DNA of 64,000 nucleotides from Acidimicrobiaceae bacterium (GTDB taxonomy: Bacteria > Actinomycetota > Acidimicrobiia > Acidimicrobiales > Ilumatobacteraceae). Shown here piece by piece: positions 1-8,228 of the stretch. Location: contig JADKGZ010000001.1 in assembly GCA_016722025.1 (NCBI GenBank), forward strand, positions 248,001 through 312,000, in the 5' to 3' direction. The translations under genes were made by a program, and so were the position numbers. The first letter of the stretch is position 1, and every line of letters begins with the position of its first letter. The notes below the pieces were generated by a model, which saw nothing but the letters and a program-made list of their open reading frames with translations, made no database searches and was not told the DNA's origin.

Positions 1-429
1 GGCCCACACCTCGGCGATGCGCGAGTCGAAGTCGGCCGCACCGAGCGCCAGCCAGCGATCGAGCGCGTCGCTGTACGCATCGCCGGCTTCGGGGTCGCCG
101 GCCGCCATCGCCGCGGTGGTCGCATCGAGCGCCGCCGACGCGGCGGCCACACCGGTGCGCCGCTCGAGGTGCTCGCGCACGGTCTCGTCAGCGCGTTCCG
201 GCTCCTGGGGCAGGTAGCCGACGTTGCCGTTGGCGGGCGCCAAGGTGACCAGGCCGCGGTCGGGCTGCAGCTGGCCGGCAATGATGCGCAGCAGCGTCGA
301 CTTGCCGACGCCGTTGGGGCCGACGAGCCCGATGCGCTGGCCGGGGTCGACGGCGAGGTCGACGCCTTCGAGGATGTGTCGTGCGCCCAACGCGAGCGAC
401 AGGTCGCGGGCGTGCAGTGCAGCAGTCAC
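1..429 (-). CDS. ABC-F family ATP-binding protein, N-terminal part (cut by window edge)
   Basis: The first 143 codons of a minus-strand gene are present and the rest lies beyond base 1. Translation from GTG at 429 gives an ABC ATPase start: an ABC signature region preceded by Walker A GPNGVGKST near residue 35, followed by a Q-loop-like stretch GYLPQEPE. No membrane segment is seen. ABC-F proteins carry two ATPase domains and act on ribosomes (translation factors or antibiotic-resistance proteins), and the GYLPQEP loop is typical of that class. It begins 12 bases after the acyl-CoA dehydrogenase stop, so the two are probably co-transcribed. The second ATPase domain needed to confirm ABC-F membership is not in the window. 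Confidence 0.8.
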   Translation of the reverse strand, partial: MTAALHARDLSLALGARHILEGVDLAVDPGQRIGLVGPNGVGKSTLLRIIAGQLQPDRGLVTLAPANGNVGYLPQEPERADETVREHLERRTGVAAASAALDATTAAMAAGDPEAGDAYSDALDRWLALGAADFDSRIAEVWA

Positions 430-441
430 CGACGGATCATC

Positions 442-1602
442 TCAGCCACCGGTGATGGCGCGGCCGACGATTTCGCGCATGATCTCGCTGGTGCCGCCGT
501 AGATGGTCTGGATGCGGCTGTCGGCCCAGGCGCGGGCGATGGGGTACTCCAGCATGTAGCCGTAGCCGCCGTGCAGTTGCAAGCAGCGGTCGACCACCTT
601 GTTCTGCAGCTCCGTGGTCCAGAACTTGGCGGCCGCCGCCTGCTCGGCCGACAGCTGCCCGGCGCAGTGCAGCTCCACGCAGCGGTCGACGTACACCTGG
701 CCGATCTGCACCTCCGTGCTCAGCTCGGCGAGCAGGAACTTGTTGTGCTGGAACTGCCCCACCGGCTGCCCGAACGCCTTGCGTTCCCTGGTGTACGCCA
801 GCGTCTGGTCGAGCGCGGCCTGGCACACGGCGAGCGCTCCCACGGCCATGCCCAGCCGCTCTTGAGCCAGGTTGAGCATCAGGGAGTAGAAGCCCTTGCC
901 CTCCTCGCCCAGCAGGTTGGCCACCGGCACTTCCACATCGGTGAAGAACAGCTCGGCCGTGTCCTGCGCGTGCATGCCCAGCTTGTCGAGGTTGCGACCG
1001 CGCTCGAAGCCGTTCATGCCGCGCTCGAGCACGATCAGGCTGATGCCGCGGTGCTTGGCCTCGGAGTCCGTCTTGACGGCCACGATCACCGCATCGCTGT
1101 TGATGCCATTGGTGATGAACGTCTTGCTGCCGTTGACCAAGTAGGTGTCGCCGTGACGCACGGCGGTGGTGCGGATGTTCGCCAGGTCGCTCCCCGTGTT
1201 CGGTTCGGTCATCGCGATCGCACCGATGCGTTCGCCGCTCACCATGCCCGGCAGCCAGCGCGCCTTCTGCTCGTCGTTGCAGAGGCCGATGAAGTACGGC
1301 AGCACGATGTCGTTGTGCAGTGTGAAGCCGTTGGCGCTGCCGATGACGCCGGTGTAGCTGACCTCCTCCTGCATCACCGCCGCGAAGCGGTAGTCGTCGG
1401 TGCCACCACCGCCGTACTGCTCGGGCACGGTGAGCCCGAGGAAACCGTGCGAGCCGGCGGCCAGCCACAGCTCGCGAGGTGTGATGCCATCGCGCTCGTA
1501 CTGCTCGTGGTGCGGCACGACCTCGTTGTCGAGCCATGATCGGAACGCGCTGCGGAACTGTTCGTGTTCGTCGGCGTAGAGGGTGCGGGCGATGTCGCGC
1601 AT
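442..1602 (-). CDS. Acyl-CoA dehydrogenase
   Basis: A full-length 386-aa flavoprotein of the acyl-CoA dehydrogenase family, which oxidises acyl-CoA to enoyl-CoA and passes electrons to ETF. The FAD/substrate signature AMTEPNTGSDLA lies near residue 130. The family C-terminal motif LQLHGGYGYM is followed by IYGGTSEIMREIVGR, where the Glu of TSEIM is the usual catalytic-base position in short-, medium- and long-chain enzymes. The length matches the family (about 380 aa). Start is ATG at 1602. The downstream ABC-F gene follows 12 bases after the stop. Substrate chain length cannot be read from the sequence. Confidence 0.93.
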   Translation of the reverse strand: MRDIARTLYADEHEQFRSAFRSWLDNEVVPHHEQYERDGITPRELWLAAGSHGFLGLTVPEQYGGGGTDDYRFAAVMQEEVSYTGVIGSANGFTLHNDIVLPYFIGLCNDEQKARWLPGMVSGERIGAIAMTEPNTGSDLANIRTTAVRHGDTYLVNGSKTFITNGINSDAVIVAVKTDSEAKHRGISLIVLERGMNGFERGRNLDKLGMHAQDTAELFFTDVEVPVANLLGEEGKGFYSLMLNLAQERLGMAVGALAVCQAALDQTLAYTRERKAFGQPVGQFQHNKFLLAELSTEVQIGQVYVDRCVELHCAGQLSAEQAAAAKFWTTELQNKVVDRCLQLHGGYGYMLEYPIARAWADSRIQTIYGGTSEIMREIVGRAITGG

Positions 1603-1705
1603 GAGCGAACGTTAGGCGGCAGGGCCTGCCGATCCCCTAGCGCCAGCCGCTGACGCCCGAGGGGCCGATGCGTGATGGCGACTGCCATGGCAGGGGAAAC
1701 CTCGT

Positions 1706-1764
1706 GGGTCACCTCTTTCGGACGCGGCAACAACGCCGAAGAACGCGTCCGAAAGAAGTGACCC
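1706..1764. repeat. Long inverted repeat in the largest intergenic gap
   Basis: Two 21-base arms (1706-1726 and 1744-1764) are complementary at 20 of 21 positions and separated by 17 bases. The left arm begins GGGTCACCTCTTTCGGACGC. The repeat lies in a 247-base gap, downstream of the ku/ligD-type pair and upstream of the acyl-CoA dehydrogenase, both on the minus strand. It could be a terminator for the end-joining genes, although no clear U-run follows, or an operator or mobile repeat. No coding sequence is evident in 1603-1849. Confidence 0.75.
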
Positions 1765-1849
1765 GACGAAGGTGACCGCCCGCCGACGCCGGCGGACCCG
1801 CGGCGAGAACGTCCGCGGCGATGGCCGGGCAGTTCAACCGCCGGGCCGT

Positions 1850-2749
1850 TCAGCCGCCGGGAAGGGTCTGCTGCAGGGTGAGCACGGGGGCGAACAGGTC
1901 GCCCAGCTCCTCGACCCGGGCCAGCACCTCGCGCCACGTGAAGCGCAGCTCGGGGCCGCCTTCGGCGCAGGCCTGCACCTCTGACCAGGTCACCGGCGTG
2001 CTGCACGTGGGCTCGGGCCGGGCGCGCATGGAGTACACGCCGATCGTGGTCTTGAAACGAGCGTTCTGGCTCCAGTCGACGAAGATCTTGCCCGGGCGCA
2101 CCGCCTTCGCCATCGTGGTGGTCACCCGCTCGCGGTGCTGACGCTCGAGCACCTGGCCCACCGCGAGTGCGAAGTCGGCGGCCTGCTGGTGCGTGCACGG
2201 CGTGTTCAGCGGCACGTACAGCTGCAAACCCTTCGAGCCCGATGTCTTGGCGAACCCTTGCAGGTTCACCGCCGCGAGCACCTCGTGCACGAGCATCGCG
2301 ATCTCGCAGCACTCCTTCATCGCGGCCGGGGCGCCGGGGTCGAAGTCGAAGACGACGGCGCGCGGCGACTCGAGATCGGCCGACAGTGCCATCGGCACGT
2401 GCAGCTCCAACCCGGCCACGTTGGCGGCCCACACCAGCCCTGCGGCTTCGTCCATGCGGCAGTAGGCAACGTCGCCGTTGCGGTCGCCCGGCCCGATGGC
2501 AGTGCCCAGCCACGGGGGCCGGTGCTTGGGGCAGCGCTTCTCGAAGAAGCCTTCCTTCTCCACCCCGTCGGGGAAGCGCTTCAGCGTGATGCAGCGGCCG
2601 GTGAGGTGCGGCACCATCACCGGCGCGATGCGCGCGTAGTACTCGATCACCTCGCCCTTGGTGGTGCCGGTGGCCGGGTACAGCACCTTGTCGAGGTTGC
2701 TCAGGCTCAGCTCGCGCTCGCCCACCTGCACGGTGGTGCGGGCACTCAT
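1850..2749 (-). CDS. LigD-type polymerase (primase-polymerase) domain protein, non-homologous end joining
   Basis: A 299-aa stand-alone polymerase domain of the archaeo-eukaryotic primase type found in bacterial LigD. Such domains add nucleotides at double-strand breaks during end joining. Supporting motifs are LSNLDKVLYP near the N-terminus, the FDFDPG metal-binding pair in the middle, KTSGSKGLQLYVPL, and the YSMRARPEP block. No ligase or phosphoesterase domain is fused, so a separate ATP-dependent ligase would be needed. ATG at 2749 is chosen because the family begins just before the KVLYP block; the reading frame continues 40 codons upstream into the ku gene without family similarity. It follows ku on the same strand with a 25-base gap, supporting an end-joining operon. 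Confidence 0.9.
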   Translation of the reverse strand: MSARTTVQVGERELSLSNLDKVLYPATGTTKGEVIEYYARIAPVMVPHLTGRCITLKRFPDGVEKEGFFEKRCPKHRPPWLGTAIGPGDRNGDVAYCRMDEAAGLVWAANVAGLELHVPMALSADLESPRAVVFDFDPGAPAAMKECCEIAMLVHEVLAAVNLQGFAKTSGSKGLQLYVPLNTPCTHQQAADFALAVGQVLERQHRERVTTTMAKAVRPGKIFVDWSQNARFKTTIGVYSMRARPEPTCSTPVTWSEVQACAEGGPELRFTWREVLARVEELGDLFAPVLTLQQTLPGG

Positions 2750-2774
2750 CGCGCTGCGCCCGCGGCCGACGGGT

Positions 2775-3642
2775 TCACGCCGACTTGCGCACGCGCTTGG
2801 GCTTGGCCGGCGCGTCGATGGCGGTGACCACTCCGTCGGGGCTGCCCGCAGGATGGCGCTTGCGGGCATCCTTGGCGGCCTTCACGCTGGCCTCCAGCGC
2901 CGCCATCAGGTCGATCACCTGCGGCGCCGCGGCAGCGGCCGCGGGCGCCTCGAACTGCTCGCCGGCAGCCTTGCGTTCGATGAGGTCGAGCACCTGCTCG
3001 CGGTAGTTGTCGCGGTACTTCTTCGGCTCGAAGGCGGCCGACAACGACTCGACGAGCGCTTCCGCCATCAGCACCTCTTTGTCACTCACCTGCACGTCGG
3101 CGAGCGCGTCGAGCTCGTCGACCGCGCTCATCGGCACCACTTCGTCGGCGAACACCATCGTGCTCATCATCAGCTTGCCGTCGACCGCGCGCAGCGCAGC
3201 CACATACTGCTTGTTGCGCATCACGAAGCGGCCGATGGCCACCTTGCCGGCCTGCTCCATCGCCCGCGCCAGCAGCGCGCACGGCGGGCGTCTTGTCGGG
3301 CGCAACGATGTACTGCGAGTCGAAGTAGACGGGGTCGATCTCGCTGAGGTCGACGAACTCCTCCAGCTCGATGCTCTTCGTGACCGACGGCATGAACGGC
3401 TCGAGCTCGTCGGGGTCGACTACGACGTAACGACCCTTGCTGATCTCGTAGCCCTTGACGATGTGCTCGTCGGGTACGTCGTCGCCGGTGTCGGCCGAGA
3501 CCTTCTTCAGCTTGATGCGGCTCATCGACCGATCGTCGAGCTGGTTGAACGACACGCTCTTCTTGCTCACCCCGTTGTACAGCTTGATGGGGATGGCAAC
3601 GAGGCCGAAACTGATCGTTCCGCTCCAGATGGGTCTCGGCAT
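2775..3642 (-). pseudogene. ku: Ku protein (bacterial NHEJ), split by one frameshift
   Basis: The N-terminal half reads from ATG 3642 (MPRPIWSGTISFGLVAIPIK, typical Ku start) through YFDSQYIVAPDKTPA. The C-terminal half continues in another frame from about 3290 (ALLARAMEQAGKVAIGRFVMR) to the stop at 2775, ending in a lysine-rich tail. The switch is equivalent to one extra base (or two missing) near 3285-3300 in a GC-rich run. Ku binds DNA ends and recruits the LigD-type enzymes, and the LigD-type polymerase follows directly. Both halves look well conserved, so either a sequencing indel or a very recent mutation is possible. As written, the product would be cut to about 186 aa with a nonsense tail. 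Confidence 0.85.
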
Positions 3643-3688
3643 GAGCGCAAGTCTGCCTGAGAATTGGTCGATTGACCAGGGGGTGCGG

Positions 3689-4540
3689 TCAGCCGGCGAG
3701 GATGGCCCGCGCCACCAGATCGGTACCGAAGGCGGTGAGGATGGCCAGGTAGAGCAAGCCGGTGGCCGCCATCACCGCCGAGTAGTAGCGCTCCTTGAGC
3801 GCCGCCTTGGTGACGACCACCAGCACCATCGTGGTGATCGCGCAGGCCGCCCAGAACCAACCGAGCTGGCCACCCCAGCCGTCGTTGACCGAGCCCGACC
3901 ACACCGAGAACATGCCGATCGGCAGCAACAACGCGATGATCTCCACCGGCCACACGAAGCCCAACGCCCGCACCAGATCATTGAGGTGACGGCGCGGCAG
4001 GCCCGGCTGCACCAGGTACCAGTGGCCCAGCAGCATCGCATCGGTGACAGAACCCAGGAACGCAGCGCCCGCGAAGGTGCGCAGCAGCGACACGAACAGA
4101 TTGCCCCCGGCATCGTACGACGCGGCCACCAGACCGGGGATGGCCAGCAACGGCGCCATCAGGTCCAGCACCGGCGGGAACTCGTGCCCGCCATGCCGCT
4201 GGGCGACGCCGCGCTCGATGCCGGTCATCGCGGCCACTCGCTCGCTGCGCCGATCGTGCTCGTCGGTCTGACCCGACACGCCGGCCTTGCGGCGCACCAC
4301 CGACACCAGCAACGCAACGAAGGCAGCGGTTGCGACCGCAATCGAAGAGGCCTCACGCACCGGCACCACGCCGAACTGGAACCCGGCCGCAGCAGCGGCA
4401 ACGGCGAGCAGCAGGTAGGTACCGCGCAACAGCCAGCCGTAGCCAACCCCCACCACCCGCCGGCGAGTGGTGAACCACAGGAAGAACAACCCGCCGGCCG
4501 CCCACTGCAGCAGCACCGTGGCGGCATCGACTCGAATCAC
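3689..4540 (-). CDS. Multi-pass membrane protein of unknown function
   Basis: About 283 aa from GTG 4540, with roughly seven to eight hydrophobic segments spread over the length (for example WAAGGLFFLWF, TYLLLAVAAAAAGFQF, VEIIALLLPIGMF, and the TTMVLVVVTKAAL region). A conserved-looking polar loop, GHWYLVQPGLPRRHL, sits between two membrane segments and might bind a ligand or metal. The frame is open upstream to 4681, but that part is charged, lacks membrane character and overlaps the divergent lipoprotein gene, so GTG 4540 is preferred. No family was recognised with confidence. Confidence 0.7.
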   Translation of the reverse strand: MIRVDAATVLLQWAAGGLFFLWFTTRRRVVGVGYGWLLRGTYLLLAVAAAAAGFQFGVVPVREASSIAVATAAFVALLVSVVRRKAGVSGQTDEHDRRSERVAAMTGIERGVAQRHGGHEFPPVLDLMAPLLAIPGLVAASYDAGGNLFVSLLRTFAGAAFLGSVTDAMLLGHWYLVQPGLPRRHLNDLVRALGFVWPVEIIALLLPIGMFSVWSGSVNDGWGGQLGWFWAACAITTMVLVVVTKAALKERYYSAVMAATGLLYLAILTAFGTDLVARAILAG

Positions 4541-4619
4541 GCCCCGCAGGCTAGGGAGACTTGGTTGATCTTCGCCAAACCTTCGGTGCGCGAGCGTCGT
4601 GTCAGTACGCTCCTCGGCG

Positions 4620-5261
4620 ATGTCTCGCCGTCGCCTGCCCGTTCTCGCACTCTCTGCGCTGCTGCTCACCGGCTGCTTCACCGGCCCACGGCCTTACTTC
4701 AGCGACGATCCGTTCCCCACCGGCACGATGACGGGCGACCCGGCCATCGACGCCGTGCTGGAGAAGTTCGATGCAGTCACGTCCGGCCCAGCCACGGCCG
4801 CGTACAGCGTGCTCACCAAGTTCGGCAACACCACCACCCAGGCTGTCGCCATCCTCGATGCCGGCAGCCGCAGCATCACCATCGGCAACGTCCGCTACGT
4901 GCAGACCCCCGGCGCCTCGCTCACCTGCACCGCCGATGACCAATCGGCACCCTGCGTCGAGGGTCTCGACGCCACGCGGGTCAGCGACATCGGCATCACC
5001 ATCGACTTCTACGCTCAGGACACAGCCACGCGACTGCGCCGAGACGCCACCGCCACCATCGCGCCCACCACCGCGCACGACGAGACCATCGCCGAGCAGC
5101 CGGCCACCTGCGTCGACCTTCCCCTCGCCGGCGGTGTGGCGGTGTACTGCGTGCTCGACAACGGCCTCCTCGCCCGGCTCGACGACGGCGATGTGGCAGT
5201 GAACCTCATCCTCTACGGCGCCTCCGCCGATGCCGGCCAACTGGTGGCAGTCACACCCTGA
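4620..5261 (+). CDS. Probable secreted lipoprotein
   Basis: A 213-aa protein starting MSRRRLPVLALSALLLTGCF: a positively charged start, a hydrophobic stretch and the lipobox LLTGC, so it is probably lipid-anchored on the outer face of the membrane. The mature part has repeated short strands and two cysteine pairs (SLTCTADDQSAPC and ATCVDLPLAGGVAVYC), suggesting a disulfide-stabilised beta fold. The arrangement resembles LppX/LprG-like or DUF-type mycobacterial lipoproteins in general style, but no specific family was recognised. It is divergent from the membrane protein at 3689-4540. Confidence 0.75.
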   Translation: MSRRRLPVLALSALLLTGCFTGPRPYFSDDPFPTGTMTGDPAIDAVLEKFDAVTSGPATAAYSVLTKFGNTTTQAVAILDAGSRSITIGNVRYVQTPGASLTCTADDQSAPCVEGLDATRVSDIGITIDFYAQDTATRLRRDATATIAPTTAHDETIAEQPATCVDLPLAGGVAVYCVLDNGLLARLDDGDVAVNLILYGASADAGQLVAVTP

Positions 5262-5275
5262 CGCAGCCGCGTCCG

Positions 5276-7012
5276 CTAGCGCACCGACACGGTGTGCGTG
5301 TCGCTACCGCTGCGCAGGATGCGGCCGGGCCTGGCGGGCAGCAGCTCACCGTGCTCCACGCAGGGCACACCGTTCACCACCACGTGGTGCACTCCGATGG
5401 CTTCACCGTAGACACGACCCGCGCCGCCGGGCAGGTCGAACTTCATCGCCACCGGGCCGGGGCCGACGGTGGCCGGGTCGAACACCTGCAGATCGGCGCA
5501 GAACCCTGGCGCAATGCGACCGCGCTCGTGCAGGCCGTACAGCTCGGCCGGGGCGCCGGTGAGGAGGTGCACGGCCTCCTCCAACGGCAGCAACTGGTGC
5601 TCGCGCACCGCTCGGGCCAGCAGCGTGGTGCTGTAGCTGAAGCTGTCGATCATGTCGAGGTGGGCGCCGGCATCGCTGGCGCCGACGATGGCGCGGTGGT
5701 CGCGCCACACCTCCACCCGCCGCTTCCACGTGGCGTCGTCCTGCCCGCGATCCTGGTTGGCGATGACCGTACGCAGGTCGTCGGCGATCACCAGGTCGCA
5801 CAGCACGTCCCACGGCTCGCGACCCAACTGCAGCGCCACCTCACCGATGATGCGGCCTTCGTAGGGCTTCCACTGCGAGCTGAACGTCTCCAGGATGCGG
5901 TAGCCACCCCAGTTGGCAATGGAGCGAGTTGCGCCTTCGGTGGACTGGGCCAAGCGGTTCCACTCGGCACGGGCGGCGGGGTCGCGCAGCTGGCGCAGCT
6001 TCTCGTGCACCGGCAAGGCCATTAGGCTGTCCCAGCCGTGGAGGATGTCGAGGATGAAGCCGCTGGTGAAGTTGAGCCGCAGCCGGAACGTGTCGGGCAG
6101 CGTCAGCGCCAGCACCCTGCCTCCCTCGGCAGCAGCGAGGTCGTAGCCGGCGAGCTGGTGCTGCACGAGCTCCCAGTTCTGCGCGTACACCTGCAGCAGG
6201 TTCCAGTTCAGCGGTCGGTTGGCCGCCGCGCTCATCGCCCCCATCAGCCGGAACGTGTCGTCGGCGAACTCGCCGACCGCAGGAATGAACTCCAGCTGGG
6301 TGCCGGGGAACTCGCTGACGACGGCGCACAGCGCGAGCAGCTCCTCGCGACTCGCGCAGCGCGATGGCACCGGGTGGCCGAGGTGGTCGTTGTGGCTCGG
6401 CGACCAGGTGCTGCTGAAGCCCATGCCACCAGCTGCCAGGCCGGCGCGCAGCAGTTGCTGCATCTGCTTCACTTCATCCGCCGTCGCGTGGCGCTCGGTG
6501 GCTGCGTCGTGCATGACCACTCGGCGCAGTGCCGAGTGACCGACGAGGAAGCCGGCGTTGGGCATCAGCGTGCCGTCGAGCCGGTCGAGGTACTCGGCGC
6601 TGGTGTGCCAATCCCACGGCACGCCCTGCTGCAGGCTCTCCAGCGGCATGCCCTCCACCCGCGCGAGCATCCGCATCAGGTAGTCGGCGTCGTCGGGGCG
6701 CACGGGGCCGCCCTCGACCCCGACGAGCGGCGCAATCGTGAACCCGCAGTTACCGCCCATCACCGTGGTCACACCGTGCAGCGGCGAAGGGCTCAGCGTG
6801 GTGTCCCAGAACGCCTGCGCGTCGTAGTGCGTGTGGATGTCGATGAAGCCGGGCGCGACGACGAGATCCGTGGCGTCGATCGTGCGCGCCGCGGCCTCGG
6901 GCACCTCGCCCACGGCGACGACGCGGCCGCCGCGCACACCCACGTCGCCACGCCGGGCGGCCGCACCCGTGCCGTCGACGATCGAGCCACCGGAGATCTT
7001 CAGATCGAGCAT
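5276..7012 (-). CDS. N-acyl-D-amino-acid deacylase-like amidohydrolase
   Basis: A 578-aa metal-dependent amidohydrolase. It begins with the small beta-domain typical of the superfamily (DLKISGGSIVDGTG), then the metal-binding GFIDIHTHYDAQ (His60 and His62), an N-C-G-F-T-I-A-P stretch, and the late ASDAGAHLDMIDSFSY motif whose Asp is a usual catalytic/metal ligand. Length and motif order fit D-aminoacylase/dihydroorotase-like enzymes (COG3653), which remove acyl groups from N-acyl-D-amino acids. Start is ATG 7012. The M24 peptidase gene ends 46 bases upstream on the same strand, so the two may form a short peptide/amino-acid degradation unit. Exact substrate is unknown. Confidence 0.88.
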   Translation of the reverse strand: MLDLKISGGSIVDGTGAAARRGDVGVRGGRVVAVGEVPEAAARTIDATDLVVAPGFIDIHTHYDAQAFWDTTLSPSPLHGVTTVMGGNCGFTIAPLVGVEGGPVRPDDADYLMRMLARVEGMPLESLQQGVPWDWHTSAEYLDRLDGTLMPNAGFLVGHSALRRVVMHDAATERHATADEVKQMQQLLRAGLAAGGMGFSSTWSPSHNDHLGHPVPSRCASREELLALCAVVSEFPGTQLEFIPAVGEFADDTFRLMGAMSAAANRPLNWNLLQVYAQNWELVQHQLAGYDLAAAEGGRVLALTLPDTFRLRLNFTSGFILDILHGWDSLMALPVHEKLRQLRDPAARAEWNRLAQSTEGATRSIANWGGYRILETFSSQWKPYEGRIIGEVALQLGREPWDVLCDLVIADDLRTVIANQDRGQDDATWKRRVEVWRDHRAIVGASDAGAHLDMIDSFSYSTTLLARAVREHQLLPLEEAVHLLTGAPAELYGLHERGRIAPGFCADLQVFDPATVGPGPVAMKFDLPGGAGRVYGEAIGVHHVVVNGVPCVEHGELLPARPGRILRSGSDTHTVSVR

Positions 7013-7058
7013 GCCGCGAGCTTCGCGCGCACTCGCCGGCGCGGGGCTACGGGAGCGT

Positions 7059-8177
7059 TCAGCCCAGCGTGACCAGCGCGTGGTCGGCGAAGTTCATGCT
7101 CAACGGCCCCTGCTCGGTGGCGACCACGATGTCTTCCAGGCGCATGCCCCACCTGCCCGGCAGGTAGATGCCGGGCTCGACGCTGAACGCGTGCCCGGGC
7201 GCGATGGGCAACGCGTTGCCCTCCACCATGTACGGGTCCTCGTGTGCCTCCATGCCGATGCCGTGGCCGGTGCGGTGGATGAAGTGGTCGCCGTAGCCGG
7301 CAGCCGCGATGACTCGGCGCGAGGCGCGATCCACGTCTTGGCACGCTGCACCCACCACACCAGCAGCGACGCCGGCGGCCTGCGCCTCGTGCAGCACGGC
7401 GTACGCTTCCGCGATCTCGGCTGCCGGCTCACCCAACGCCACGCAACGGGTGATGTCGCTGCAGTAGCCGTCCTTGGTGCCGCCGAAGTCGCACAGCACG
7501 ATGTCTCCCTCGCGGATGACGCGTTCGCCCGGATGATGATGGGGTGACGCCGCGTTCTCGCCCGCAGCGACGATGGCGAAGTTCACCACGTCGTGCCCTT
7601 CGGCGATGAGACGAGCCGAGATGTCGGCGCTGACCGCCGCTTCGGTGCGCCCCAGCAGCGGGATGTCGCCGGCGTGCAACTGCGCAGCCACGCGATCGGC
7701 GGCGGCACCGGCCGCCTGCAGCGCCGCGATCTCGGCGGCGTCCTTGCACATCCGCAGGTCGTTCATCACGGTGGTGCTGCGCACGTATGTGGTGCCGTCG
7801 GTGGGCCAGTGACCCAGCAGCTCGACCAGGAAGCGCGCCCACATCGTGTCGCCCACCGCTGCCACTCGCGGCCGGCCGACGAGCTGGGCAACGATGGCGA
7901 CCGGGTCTTCCAGCTCACCCCACGCCCGCAGCGTGAACACGTCGGGGTGCTCGGCGACTCGCGGGGCCTCCAGGCGCGGGATCACCAGCGTGGCATCACC
8001 GTCGCGAGGTACCACCAGCATCGTCAGCCGCTCCAACGGCATCGCCTCGTAACCGGTGAGGTACGGCAGATCGCTGCCCACGGACACCAGCAGGGCATCC
8101 ACGCCGGCCCGCTGCATGCTGGCCCGAGCGCGCTGGACGCGATCGAGGAAGACGGATGATGACGGATCGGAACGCAT
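7059..8177 (-). CDS. M24 family metallopeptidase (aminopeptidase P / Xaa-Pro dipeptidase type)
   Basis: A 372-aa protein with an N-terminal creatinase-like domain (GVDALLVSVGSDLPYLTGY) and a C-terminal pita-bread catalytic domain. The expected five metal ligands are visible in order: the D in VLCDFGGTKDGYCSD, the second D in the same block, H in HRTGHGIGMEAHEDP, E in FSVEPGIY, and E in MRLEDIVV. Such enzymes cleave the bond before proline. ATG 8177 is used although the frame stays open to 9827, because the extension is antisense to the metallopeptidase gene at 8229-9737 and has no family character. It is divergent from that gene with a 51-base gap. Confidence 0.92.
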   Translation of the reverse strand: MRSDPSSSVFLDRVQRARASMQRAGVDALLVSVGSDLPYLTGYEAMPLERLTMLVVPRDGDATLVIPRLEAPRVAEHPDVFTLRAWGELEDPVAIVAQLVGRPRVAAVGDTMWARFLVELLGHWPTDGTTYVRSTTVMNDLRMCKDAAEIAALQAAGAAADRVAAQLHAGDIPLLGRTEAAVSADISARLIAEGHDVVNFAIVAAGENAASPHHHPGERVIREGDIVLCDFGGTKDGYCSDITRCVALGEPAAEIAEAYAVLHEAQAAGVAAGVVGAACQDVDRASRRVIAAAGYGDHFIHRTGHGIGMEAHEDPYMVEGNALPIAPGHAFSVEPGIYLPGRWGMRLEDIVVATEQGPLSMNFADHALVTLG

Positions 8178-8228
8178 ACGACCAGTCTGGCGCGCCAACG
8201 GCGCAGCGGCGAGGCCTATGATCGCAAC

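Noticed and set aside
169..1539. Plus-strand open frame of 456 codons across the acyl-CoA dehydrogenase
   Set aside because: Antisense shadow of a clear family gene in high-GC DNA; composition has no domain character.
3455..4939. Plus-strand 494-codon frame over the membrane protein
   Set aside because: Arg/His/Gln-rich antisense composition; the start of the lipoprotein lies in another frame within it.
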